Source of the DNA: Sphaerothrix gracilis
Lineage (GTDB): Bacteria > Cyanobacteriota > Cyanobacteriia > Phormidesmidales > Phormidesmidaceae
Length of the DNA: 64,000 nt
Direction of reading: 5' to 3'
Assembly: GCF_030405905.1 (NCBI RefSeq)
Contig: NZ_JASATW010000025.1
Span: 1 to 64,000, forward strand
In this document: positions 9,425-17,736 of the stretch, one piece after another
How the letters are laid out: every line of letters begins with the position of its first letter
How positions within the stretch are numbered: position 1 is the first letter of the stretch
Translations under genes and position numbers: made by a program
Notes under the pieces: generated by a model
Databases searched by the model: none
What the model was told of the DNA's origin: nothing
The model's input: only the letters and a program-made list of their open reading frames with translations

Positions 9425-9643
9425 TACCCAAACGCCCTGTATAAAGCAATCAATTGAAACGCTTGACTCCTGAGCCGTACCTCTGCGGGAAACGCTCAGA
9501 TCGTTTAGCTAGCCGTTTGCTCAGATACTGGCCCAAAGAAGACGACTGCCAAAGGACAGCATTTGCAGATTTCGTATACCAAAGGCTAATGATATTTGGC
9601 CAAAGCGCGTAGCTTTGCAACAAAAATACATAATGCCCCTGGG

Positions 9644-10891
9644 CTATTGCAGCAGCCTTGTGAACAGATTTTCTTGCCAGGCAAAGTACAAAAGATTGAT
9701 GCCAAATTCCTGAGCCTCTCGAATTTCTAGGCGCGATAAGTGGCGACCGCTCCACGGGTCTGAAAGATTTCCCATTGCTAGCAGTACATTGCCTCCTTGA
9801 TAGAGTTCTAAGCTGTCAGCAGCAATTTGCGGTAAGCAACCGAATAAAAAGGGCTGCTTCATGATGGGATGATGCTCGCTAACCGGATCTAGCGGCTGAT
9901 GCTCCGCGAGTTTGTCTAGCAGCCCCCATAGCTTTTGATCGTGCTGGTGGCTCGCCTCCACCAGCAACAGCCCCCGCTTTGCCTTGAGGTACTGACCTAG
10001 AACATCCAGCTTGCGAGCATCGTGGGTGCTTTGCCAGTCTAAAAGCTGCTGGGCGGGTAAATAGATGAGCTGAGCAGCGGTCTCGGTTGGCAGATTGGCG
10101 GTGATTTCTAGCGTTTCTAGCTGGCAGGTCAAATCGGGATACAGCACCGCCAGACTGCGGGTTAGCTCTGTTAAATTTTGATAGGTTTGATGGCTAAGCT
10201 CACTGAGCACGCCAAGCTGTAGATGGGCCTGACAGCGCAGCCGGGCTGACTGGCGATAGCGCAGATCCAACTCGTTGATAGCAGGCGATCGCGGCTCAGT
10301 CGGAATCTGGATTTGTACATCTCCCCCCTGGTTGGGACTGCTGGCTAGCTCAATGCGGCAAAGCTCAATATCGGCCGGCTCTAGGGAGCGCGATCGCTGA
10401 TCAAAGCGGTAACGTTCGGCAACGCGATCGCGGTCGTGGTTTAGTTCTAAGCCGTCTGGATCAACGTAGCGAATCACCACATGAATCGTTAGACTACCCT
10501 GGTCAGGCACAGGGGCGGCAATGCGATAGGTGCGATCGTCTTCCGGGCTGACAATAATCGGATTGCCCCGTAGGTCAATAGCAATGCCAGGCTGCACCTC
10601 TAGCCAACGGCGATCGCGAAACTGTGCTGCTGCTGTTTCGGGCTGTGCAATAACCTTGACACCCAAACCACAGACAATGCCCGGTTCCCAAAGCGACTGA
10701 TACACCACATTTTGCCGCTGACGATGATAACCATGAGCTAAAGCCCAACGCTCAGCGTTGATCTTCAAATCGTCGCGCACATTTAGGCGCATCAACGGAC
10801 TCAAAGCCGGAAACGGAAAAGGCTGACGGTTCACGAATGGCCACTCCTTTAAACTTTCAGGGGATGCTATCTCTGGTGCCTCAGCAAACAT
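9644..10891 (-). CDS. Unknown protein with DUF4159-like C-terminus
   Basis: 415 residues, soluble. The N-terminal half begins PFPFPALSPLMRLNVRDDLK and includes GIVCGLGV and IQPGIAIDLRGNPI-type phrases (here VQPGIAIDLRGNPIIV). The whole reads as a beta-rich domain I cannot name. The C-terminal 170 residues resemble DUF4159, a glutamine-amidotransferase-like fold: QLIYLPAQQLLDW, LGQYLKAKRGLLLVEASH, HPIMKQPFLFG and a closing EFGINLLYFAW. It is first in the minus-strand run with the two beta-sandwich membrane proteins, separated from them by 219 bases without a gene. A role with those proteins is inferred from position only. The DUF4159 match is by eye and moderate. Confidence 0.7.
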   Translation of the reverse strand: MFAEAPEIASPESLKEWPFVNRQPFPFPALSPLMRLNVRDDLKINAERWALAHGYHRQRQNVVYQSLWEPGIVCGLGVKVIAQPETAAAQFRDRRWLEVQPGIAIDLRGNPIIVSPEDDRTYRIAAPVPDQGSLTIHVVIRYVDPDGLELNHDRDRVAERYRFDQRSRSLEPADIELCRIELASSPNQGGDVQIQIPTEPRSPAINELDLRYRQSARLRCQAHLQLGVLSELSHQTYQNLTELTRSLAVLYPDLTCQLETLEITANLPTETAAQLIYLPAQQLLDWQSTHDARKLDVLGQYLKAKRGLLLVEASHQHDQKLWGLLDKLAEHQPLDPVSEHHPIMKQPFLFGCLPQIAADSLELYQGGNVLLAMGNLSDPWSGRHLSRLEIREAQEFGINLLYFAWQENLFTRLLQ

Positions 10892-11010
10892 AGCTTGACT
10901 TACAAAGGGTGCTCACAAATGTCTGGCTTGTCAAAGCAGCAGGCTGATAGCACGACTTTTAGGACATCGAGATTTGCGCCAGCCTCAACCTACAATGACT
11001 AGCGGCTCCA

Positions 11011-12261
11011 CTAACAGTCCCGAATTTCTCCATCAGGCATGGTGGCACCACAGAAGTTGGTGTAATAAACTTCAATACCGCTGAGCGTTGTTTGTTGAAG
11101 ATTAGCATTTCTAAAGTCAGCTCGCTGCAGGTAGGCATCAGTGAGGTTGCTGTTGGATAAATCAGCCCCCCTGAGATTGGCTCCCTGCAGGTTCACGCCT
11201 GATAAATCTGCGCCGCTGAGATCAGCCCCAGACAGATCGGCATCTCTGAGGTCAGCGTTTTGTAGCTTGAGCCCCCGCAAGTTGCTGCCACTCAGATCAG
11301 CTTGCCGCAGGTCTACCCCGGCTAGATCAGCAATGCCAGTGAGGTCCATGCCGCTGAGATCGCGATCTGCCAGATTAGCACCGATGAAGGCCGTATCGTT
11401 CAATCTCACGCCTCTTAGGTTGCTGTCTTCCAAGTTCGCCTCGGCTAAATTGGCAGTCTCTAAATTGGCATTCAATAAATTGGCTTCCTCTAAATTAGTT
11501 TGGCTCAAGGTTGCTCCGGTTAAGTTCGCCTCAGCTAAATTCGCCTCTTGCAGATTGCTATTGCTTAAATCTGCCCCTGCAAGGTTGCTTTGAGCCAGGT
11601 TAGCTTCGCGCAGATTGGCCTCAGATAGCTGCGTCTGTTCCAGATTGGTGGCGAAGAAGCTAGCCCCTTCTAAATTTGCTTGGGTTAAATTAGCTTCCTC
11701 TAAAATAGAGCTGTCAAAGTTCGCCCCTACCAAATTTTGCTCAGAAAAATTGATTTGTCTCAAATCAGCGTGATTGAGATTGACACCGGCCAAGCTTAAA
11801 GTCTCTTGGGTAAGCAGTTCATCAACTTGCCGCTGGTCGATCGGTGTATTCACAAGCTGCCAAGCCACGCGCCACCGTTCCGCTAGTCTAGCGCCTGCAA
11901 TCAGGGTATCTCTCAGGTCAGCGCCGCGTAGGTCAGCTCCTTCAAGATTGGCCCCTTGCAAATTTGTATGCCTTAGATCAGCGTTGCGTAAGTCAGCGTT
12001 GCGTAAGTCAGCGTTGCGTAAGTCAGCATTTCTCAAATCGGCCTCGCGCAGATCAGCCTCATTTAAGTTGGCGCTTCTTAAATAAGCGCCTCTAAGTCTG
12101 GCAGCCTGCAGCTTACAGTCCGGACATTCCCGTGTTTCTCTCAGACGCCTCACAGCAGCTGATTCCTCCGCCCAAGCAATACCGTTTGCGAAAGCAATTA
12201 GGCTCGACAGGCTACCTAGAAACGTTGCTAAAAAAGCAGAATGCAGAGTTGCGGGTGTCAT
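11011..12261 (-). CDS. Exported pentapeptide-repeat protein
   Basis: About 416 residues from the ATG at 12261. That start places a clean signal peptide at the front (MTPATLHSAFLATFLGSLSS, then LIAFANGIAWA). In-frame ATGs at 12273, 12285 and 12330 are possible but put charged residues before it. After a short CPDC-containing segment come two blocks of A(D/N)LXX pentapeptides, about residues 50-115 and 150-400, forming a right-handed quadrilateral beta helix. The break between them (TLIAGARLAERWRVAWQLVN) is a non-repeat insert. Two cysteines near the C-terminus and the CPDC pair could form disulfides. Pentapeptide proteins have varied roles and this one's target is unknown; the signal peptide points to periplasm or thylakoid lumen. 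Confidence 0.85.
   Translation of the reverse strand: MTPATLHSAFLATFLGSLSSLIAFANGIAWAEESAAVRRLRETRECPDCKLQAARLRGAYLRSANLNEADLREADLRNADLRNADLRNADLRNADLRHTNLQGANLEGADLRGADLRDTLIAGARLAERWRVAWQLVNTPIDQRQVDELLTQETLSLAGVNLNHADLRQINFSEQNLVGANFDSSILEEANLTQANLEGASFFATNLEQTQLSEANLREANLAQSNLAGADLSNSNLQEANLAEANLTGATLSQTNLEEANLLNANLETANLAEANLEDSNLRGVRLNDTAFIGANLADRDLSGMDLTGIADLAGVDLRQADLSGSNLRGLKLQNADLRDADLSGADLSGADLSGVNLQGANLRGADLSNSNLTDAYLQRADFRNANLQQTTLSGIEVYYTNFCGATMPDGEIRDC
11981..12025. repeat. Three perfect 15-bp tandem copies inside the pentapeptide gene
   Basis: GCGTTGCGTAAGTCA occurs three times in a row, and the next unit differs at a few bases. On the coding strand each copy encodes DLRNA. 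Identical DNA, not just identical protein, points to recent slippage or unequal exchange. Confidence 0.9.
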
Positions 12262-12461
12262 CCTTGCGCCCATAAAAATATTCATCAGCCTCAAAGAACA
12301 AAGCGACTCAAAAACAATCATGGAACACACTACGGCATGTTAATTAAACATAGCTGACAAATGAATCCGAGCATCAAGTGCTAGGCCAGACGCATAAAAA
12401 ATCAAGTACTTCAACGCTTTGGCGGCTAACTCCATCAGCTAATTGCGGGGCTGCTGTTGTC

Positions 12462-12676
12462 TCATGATGATTCTCTCCGTTGGGGCAGGGGGTTAACGAG
12501 GAGTGTCAGTCCGTCTCGACCGACAACTTCGACCGGGTCGCCGGGTTGCAGTTCGCTGAGCGTGGCGGTTTGGGAAAGGCGGGCAGGCCAGTAGGTAGCC
12601 TGAAAATGAACCCGTCCAGGATGTTGGGTTGTGACCAAGCGGCTGACCGTGCCTCGACCAAGATTGAGAAGTCATT
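12462..12676 (-). pseudogene. NfeD-family C-terminal fragment
   Basis: The minus strand has an open frame without a start codon, bounded by an in-frame stop just above 12676. It reads GRVHFQATYWPARLSQTATL, then LQPGDPVEVVGRDGLTLLVN. This matches the C-terminal OB-fold domain of NfeD proteins (the WPAR and V-VVG-DGLTLLV signatures), which partner SPFH/flotillin proteins in membrane microdomains. The membrane part is absent, and the downstream ATG (overlapping the stop as ATGA) opens only nine codons, so the partner gene is also lost. A broken gene. Confidence 0.6.
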
Positions 12677-12948
12677 GTTAGAAAAAGGGGTTAAGCGGTG
12701 TATGGGATGTCTCTGCAAATGCGGTGGATAGACTTATTATGCAGGCGCATTCCGTTTGATTCGAGGGATCTTCGGTGGCTTAAGAGAAAGTTGGCAAAAT
12801 TTTTGATGCAATTCTCCCTAGCCCAGTGCAAACAAGCGTTACAGGCCAAAATCGGGCTTCGGAAAGATCGCTTACTATCGGAGAAGTTGCCAAAAAGTTC
12901 CGTTAAGTTCCCGATTTTCTGACGTCGTCATCTACCCCCACCCAATCT

Positions 12949-15900
12949 ATGAGCCGATCGCCGAAACGTTATCGAGGTGTTGTACTGACTCAGCAGGGAA
13001 TTGATCGCCTCGAAACCGCGATCGCCATGGCCCAAGACGAAGAAAAATATGGCAAGCGCTTCACTCAGGCGGAACTTGTAGAACGAACTGACCTCAGCAT
13101 CAAGACTATTAAGAAGATTCGGGACCGCACGGCACCCGTCGATGAAACCTCGGTACGAACCTTGTTTGAGGCCTTTGGGCTGGAACTGGAAACCGCTGAT
13201 TATGGCCTGCCAGAATTGTCCACGTTGGTAGCAGACCACAACTCACTCCTAAAGGAAAGGCCCTCAACGGCCAAAATCGACTGGGGTGAGAAACCAGATA
13301 CGGCGATTTTCTTTGGCCGCACGGAGGAGTTGGCGACGCTGGGCCAGTGGGTGATGCAGGAGCAGTGCCGAGTGGTAACGCTACTGGGGATGGGTGGCAT
13401 CGGCAAAACGTCATTGACGGCAAAGCTGGCAGATCAGACCCATGAGCGGTTTGACTATGTGATCTGGCGCAGTTTGCGAGAAGCGCCGCCGCTGGATGAG
13501 ATTCTGGTGCGGCTGATTCAGTTTCTCTCGGATCAGCAAGAGACGGAAATCAATCTTCCCAGTCGCTTGGGAGAACGCATCATTCGCCTGCTCCACTATT
13601 TGCGGAAGCACCGTTGCCTGCTGGTGCTGGACAACCTGGAGTCGATCTTGCAGGCGGAATCGACGGGGCAGTTCCGGGATGGCTATGAAGGGTACGGGGA
13701 ACTGATTCGCCGCATCGGGGAGGCGGAGCATCAAAGTTGCCTGCTGCTGACCAGTCGAGAATGTCCACGAGAACTAGCGCCGATGGCGGGCGATCGCCTC
13801 CCAGTACGTCTGTGGTCGGTAACCGGCATTGATGCTGATGCCGGACGGGAAATTCTAAAGGCGAAGGGATTGGAATTAGAAGATGCCGATACCCAAGGCC
13901 AGGAGCTGATTCGTCGTTATAGCGGCAATCCCCAAGCGTTGCATCTAGTCGCAACCGCCATTCAGCGAGAGTTTTTGGGGGATGTCGATGACTTTCTGGA
14001 AGAGGAGGGGGCAGCCGTTGAGGATGTGCGCAGTCTGCTTGATCAGCACCTGACTCGTCTGGCCCCTTTGGAGCGTTCCATCTTGTTTTGGCTGGCGATT
14101 AACCGCGAACCGGTGGGGCTGGATGAGTTGATGGAAGACTTGCTGCCGCCTGTGACGAAGCGGGAAGTGCGGAGTGCGTTGAGGGGGTTGAGCGATCGCT
14201 ATTTGATAGAAACGGTAGGCAAACAGTTCACTTTGCAAAATGTGATTATGGAGTTTTCCACTGATCGCTTTGTCGAGCGAGTTAGCAAAGAGCTGAATAC
14301 ACAGCAGTTTTTGCTTTTTCACACTCATGCCTTCGTAAAAGCAACCGCCAAAGATTATATACGCAACAATCAAATTCGTTTGATTTTAATTCCGATTTCC
14401 AGGCAAATCAAAAAGGCAGATTTCTTTATTTTAATCACTCTTGAAAAAATAAAAATAGATAAGAATATTTCTTCAGGATACTCTGCAGGAAATCTTTTAA
14501 ATCTAATTTTTCATTCAAGCTTTTCAAGGCTGGATAAGGAATTGGATTTTTCAGGCTTAACAATTAGACAATGCTATCTTAATAAAACCGATCATCACCG
14601 TGTAAGTTTCATGAGTTCAAAATTCATAAAACCATTCTTAAATGAAGCATTTAAGGTCGTTACCTCACTCGCTTTTAGTTCTGACCAAAAATATCTAGCT
14701 ATGGGTGATATAAGTGGAAATATACATTTATTAGATTTTGGGGATAAATGCTTTTTGAAAACGCTCTATGGTCATTCTAGTATAATTTCTTCGGTTAACT
14801 TTAGCCCAGATGGGAAAAAGCTTGTTAGTGGTAGCGGGGATACAACAATACGCCTCTGGGATTTAAGCAGTTATAGCTGTATCCATGATTTTCAGGGTCA
14901 TCTAACTGACACTCGCTCTGTTGTCTTCAGCCCAGATGGACAAATTATAGCCAGTTCAGGTGATGATAGAACTGTACGCCTTTGGAATGCTAATACACAT
15001 GCTTGTATTCACAGCTTTGAAGGACACAAAAGTTGGGTTCATTCGCTTGCTTTTAGTCCTGACGGGAAAATGTTAGCCAGTTCAGGTGATGATAGAACTG
15101 TACGTATCTGGGAGCTCGAGACTTACTCCTGTATATACAGTTTTGAAGGTCATGTAAGCTGGATTGATTCAATAGCTTTCAGTCCTGACGGAAAGTATCT
15201 CGCTAGTGGAAGTGGAGATACAACTATACGACTTTGGGATTTCTCTAGTAAAAAGTGTATTTGCGTATTACGCGGGCATACACAGGGGATACTCTCTATT
15301 TCATTCAGTCCTAACGGAAAGTATCTGGCTAGCGGAAGTGGCGATGCAACAATTCGTATTTGGGATCTTCATAGTCTTTCCTGCGTTAATACTTTATGTG
15401 GCCACACAGGTTGGATTCATTCAGTTATCTTTAGCCCTGATGGACTAACTGTGGCTAGTGGAAGTGGAGATACAACAGTCCGCTTTTGGGATATTCGTAC
15501 CAGTAACTGCATTCATAGCTTCCAAGGATATACTAATCAAATTCGTTCAATCGCCTTCAGCCCAGATGGAAAAACTATTGCCAGCGGAGGCGATGATTCA
15601 AAAGTTCGTCTTTGGGATGTTGAAAGTCTTAACTGTACCAGAATTTTTCAAGGTCACGGTAGTTGGATTCATACAACAAGCTTTAGCCCGGATGGGCTAA
15701 CTATAGCTAGCGGTAGTGGTGATACAAGTATACATCTTTGGGATATTAAATCTAACAGATGCTCTCGTATCTTAGAGGGCCACACTAGTGGAGTACGTTC
15801 CGTGGTATTTAGTCCTGATGGAAAATACTTGGCAAGTGGTAGTAGCGATTTAAGCATTAGGATTTGGGATTTAAACTCATTTCAATGTTTATATAGTTTT

Positions 15901-16530
15901 CAAGATCATGAAAGCAGGATTAATTCAATAGCCTTTGCTCCTAGAGGTAACGTTTTGGCTAGTGCCAGCGATGATTTAACTGTACGCCTTTGGGATGTTC
16001 GGACAGGTGCCTGTTTTTTTGTTTTTAGAGGGCATAAAAATAGGGTTCGATCGGTCAGTTTTAGTCGTGATGGAAAAGTCTTAGCTAGTGTGGGTGATGA
16101 TAAAACTTTGTTTATTTGGAGTGTTGAGAAATATAAATTATTGAAAAAAATTCATAAACATAAAGAAGGGATACGTTCAGTAGCATTCAGTCCTGATGGC
16201 ACAAGAATTGCTACCGGAGGCGATGACAGTGTGGTTTGTCTTTGGGATAGCTATTCATATAACTGTGTCAATAACTTTCGAGGTCATAATGGTCTAATCT
16301 ATGAAGTGGCATTTAGTCCCGACAATCAAAAATTAGCTAGTAGTGATGAGAATGGAACTATTTGTGTTTGGAATGTCAATCGGTCTGCTTGTCTTGGATT
16401 ATCGAAACTTCCGAAGCCCTATGAAGGAATAAATATCACTGGTGCGTCAGGATTTACAGAAGCAGAGAGAGCTTCTATGCTTGCCCTTGGCGCAATTGAC
16501 CATTCTTCCGAGAATCTTTCAGGAAACTAA
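12949..16530 (+). CDS. STAND NTPase with 14 WD40 repeats
   Basis: 1193 residues. Residues 1-90 hold a helix-turn-helix-like segment (FTQAELVERTDLSIKTIKKI). An NB-ARC-type STAND NTPase follows: P-loop GMGGIGKT at 147-154, Walker B-like LLVLDNLE, sensor LLLTSRE and the helical YSGNPQALHLVA motif. From about residue 570 to the end there are 14 WD40 repeats (core SPDGKYLASGSGDTTIRLWD), enough for two seven-bladed propellers. STAND proteins are ligand-triggered switches; in bacteria they act in signalling and phage defence. No effector domain is visible, so the output is unclear. The DNA changes from GC-rich to AT-rich near 14280, between the NTPase and the rest, and no GCGATCGC site was found after that point. 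Confidence 0.88.
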   Translation: MSRSPKRYRGVVLTQQGIDRLETAIAMAQDEEKYGKRFTQAELVERTDLSIKTIKKIRDRTAPVDETSVRTLFEAFGLELETADYGLPELSTLVADHNSLLKERPSTAKIDWGEKPDTAIFFGRTEELATLGQWVMQEQCRVVTLLGMGGIGKTSLTAKLADQTHERFDYVIWRSLREAPPLDEILVRLIQFLSDQQETEINLPSRLGERIIRLLHYLRKHRCLLVLDNLESILQAESTGQFRDGYEGYGELIRRIGEAEHQSCLLLTSRECPRELAPMAGDRLPVRLWSVTGIDADAGREILKAKGLELEDADTQGQELIRRYSGNPQALHLVATAIQREFLGDVDDFLEEEGAAVEDVRSLLDQHLTRLAPLERSILFWLAINREPVGLDELMEDLLPPVTKREVRSALRGLSDRYLIETVGKQFTLQNVIMEFSTDRFVERVSKELNTQQFLLFHTHAFVKATAKDYIRNNQIRLILIPISRQIKKADFFILITLEKIKIDKNISSGYSAGNLLNLIFHSSFSRLDKELDFSGLTIRQCYLNKTDHHRVSFMSSKFIKPFLNEAFKVVTSLAFSSDQKYLAMGDISGNIHLLDFGDKCFLKTLYGHSSIISSVNFSPDGKKLVSGSGDTTIRLWDLSSYSCIHDFQGHLTDTRSVVFSPDGQIIASSGDDRTVRLWNANTHACIHSFEGHKSWVHSLAFSPDGKMLASSGDDRTVRIWELETYSCIYSFEGHVSWIDSIAFSPDGKYLASGSGDTTIRLWDFSSKKCICVLRGHTQGILSISFSPNGKYLASGSGDATIRIWDLHSLSCVNTLCGHTGWIHSVIFSPDGLTVASGSGDTTVRFWDIRTSNCIHSFQGYTNQIRSIAFSPDGKTIASGGDDSKVRLWDVESLNCTRIFQGHGSWIHTTSFSPDGLTIASGSGDTSIHLWDIKSNRCSRILEGHTSGVRSVVFSPDGKYLASGSSDLSIRIWDLNSFQCLYSFQDHESRINSIAFAPRGNVLASASDDLTVRLWDVRTGACFFVFRGHKNRVRSVSFSRDGKVLASVGDDKTLFIWSVEKYKLLKKIHKHKEGIRSVAFSPDGTRIATGGDDSVVCLWDSYSYNCVNNFRGHNGLIYEVAFSPDNQKLASSDENGTICVWNVNRSACLGLSKLPKPYEGINITGASGFTEAERASMLALGAIDHSSENLSGN

Positions 16531-16536
16531 AACAGG

Positions 16537-17120
16537 CTACCATTGCAAAATCTTCTCAATGGCTAGATTCAAGGCTGAAAAAACTGGAGACTCAATCAGC
16601 CCTTGACCCAAATATTCTGCTGCCTCATACCACCCCTCCAGCAACGTACATACCGTCACCATTTCCTTCAACGGGTCACATATCCAATATTCCGGAATAT
16701 CCAGTACACTATACTCCGCCCGCTTCGCCCGATGATAATCCGTGCTCTTTGTAGACTCGCTCACCACCTCCACCACCAGCAACGGCGGCGGCTCATTCAG
16801 GCGAATCACCACTTCCCGGTCTTGCAATGCCTCCCACTGCGTCAGTGTCAGCACCGTCACATCCGGAATGCGCACGGTATCCCAGGCTTCCCCCGAGGCG
16901 ACTGCAAGCCGACCGTTCCTGCCAGCGCAATCCAGGGCTGCTGCAAACGCTCAATCTCATCATCCAGGATGCGCTCCAACCGCTTGATGATGGCTCCATG
17001 ACGACCCGTTCCTAAACTCATTGGCAGCAGTTCTCCATTCACCAACTCATAGCGAACGTCGCTGCCATCGTCATAGGTCAGATAGTCCTCTAAGGTTAGG
17101 CGTTGCGTGGCGAATGACAT
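16537..17120 (-). pseudogene. Uma2-family PD-(D/E)XK nuclease, frameshifted
   Basis: Two overlapping frames together make one Uma2 protein of about 194 residues. The first (17120 down to about 16906) gives LTLEDYLTYDDGSDVRYELV through AGTVGL. The second continues as LAVASGEAWDTVRIPDVTVL and carries the nuclease core EVVSEST...KRAEYSVLDIPEYWICDP. The join sits in GGCTTGCAG near 16905, where restoring one base (GGC-CTT) would rebuild the frame, so a single-base deletion is the simplest cause. Uma2 proteins are abundant in cyanobacteria and their function is poorly known. A sequencing error cannot be excluded. Confidence 0.75.
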
Positions 17121-17127
17121 GACAAGG

Positions 17128-17459
17128 CTATGTCATTCGCCCTACCGTTTCCAGAATTAGCCCAGCCTGCTGAATCGCGGTGCTGACCTGCTGCCAGTAG
17201 CTCTGAACCTGCTGTTGCATAAGTTCTCGATGCTTGTGAGGCAATGACTTACCCGCTGCTACCCGTTGACCCACGGTTTTGATGTCATCAAGGGCACTGT
17301 CAGGGGTTTCCATGGCTTTGGCAATTCGATACCAGTCGCGAAGCTGAATCAGCGTTAAATTTTCTACAGGAGTGTTGATGTTTGAGGAAGGCGATGGTCC
17401 TAAGGTACCGGCGCTGCGCCATCGCCCATGCGCCTGAATCTGCTCAGCAATCTCTTTTT
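17128..17459 (-). pseudogene. Truncated unknown gene next to Uma2
   Basis: An open frame runs from the edge of the IS1-type element to a stop at 17128, seven bases before the Uma2 start. It reads KEIAEQIQAHGRWRSAGTLG, then NTPVENLTLIQLRDWYRIAK, and ends with a coiled-coil-like Gln-rich region (MQQQVQSYWQQVSTAIQQAG). The first ATG (17313) is internal to sequence that looks coding throughout, so the 5' end has been removed, probably with the insertion. I do not recognise the family. Confidence 0.5.
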
Positions 17460-17718
17460 GGGCGTTGCATAATTAGAAGATGAATTAGGGGTAACCTGTG
17501 ATGCAATGTCCGGAGTGTGGAGCCACTCACATCCGTAAGAACGGCAAGAGAAAAGGTAAGCAAAATTACATCTGCGTCGCCTGTGGTCGACCGCAAAACG
17601 CTTCGTTATTCCAAGTTCGTAGACGTGCTGGCTCACTCTGTCAGATTGTTACTTCACTACCTCAAATTTGACGATGTCCCTGCTCCTCCAAGGTTCATAC
17701 CTTGATTCAGCAACGCCC
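17460..17718 (+). mobile_element. Internally deleted IS1-family element
   Basis: Ends are inverted repeats, GGGCGTTGC at 17460-17468 and GCAACGCCC at 17710-17718. From 17501 the plus strand encodes the zinc-finger start of an IS1-type InsA (MQCPECGATHIRKNGKRKGK, CVACG). After about 31 codons the frame shifts by one. The rest reads as an IS1-type transposase C-terminus (RKTLRYSKFVDVLAHSVRLL, then LHYLKFDDVP). The centre of the transposase is missing, so the element is a non-autonomous relic of 259 bp. No target-site duplication is visible in the flanks. Confidence 0.72.
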
Positions 17719-17736
17719 GCCAAAATTTTCTCTCAC

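Noticed and set aside
11141..12085. Long plus-strand open frames across the pentapeptide gene
   Set aside because: They are antisense to an obvious repeat protein; the Ser/Arg/Leu-rich translation simply mirrors the repeats.
12480..12731. 83-residue plus-strand frame
   Set aside because: It is antisense to the NfeD fragment, whose minus-strand frame gives the recognisable protein.
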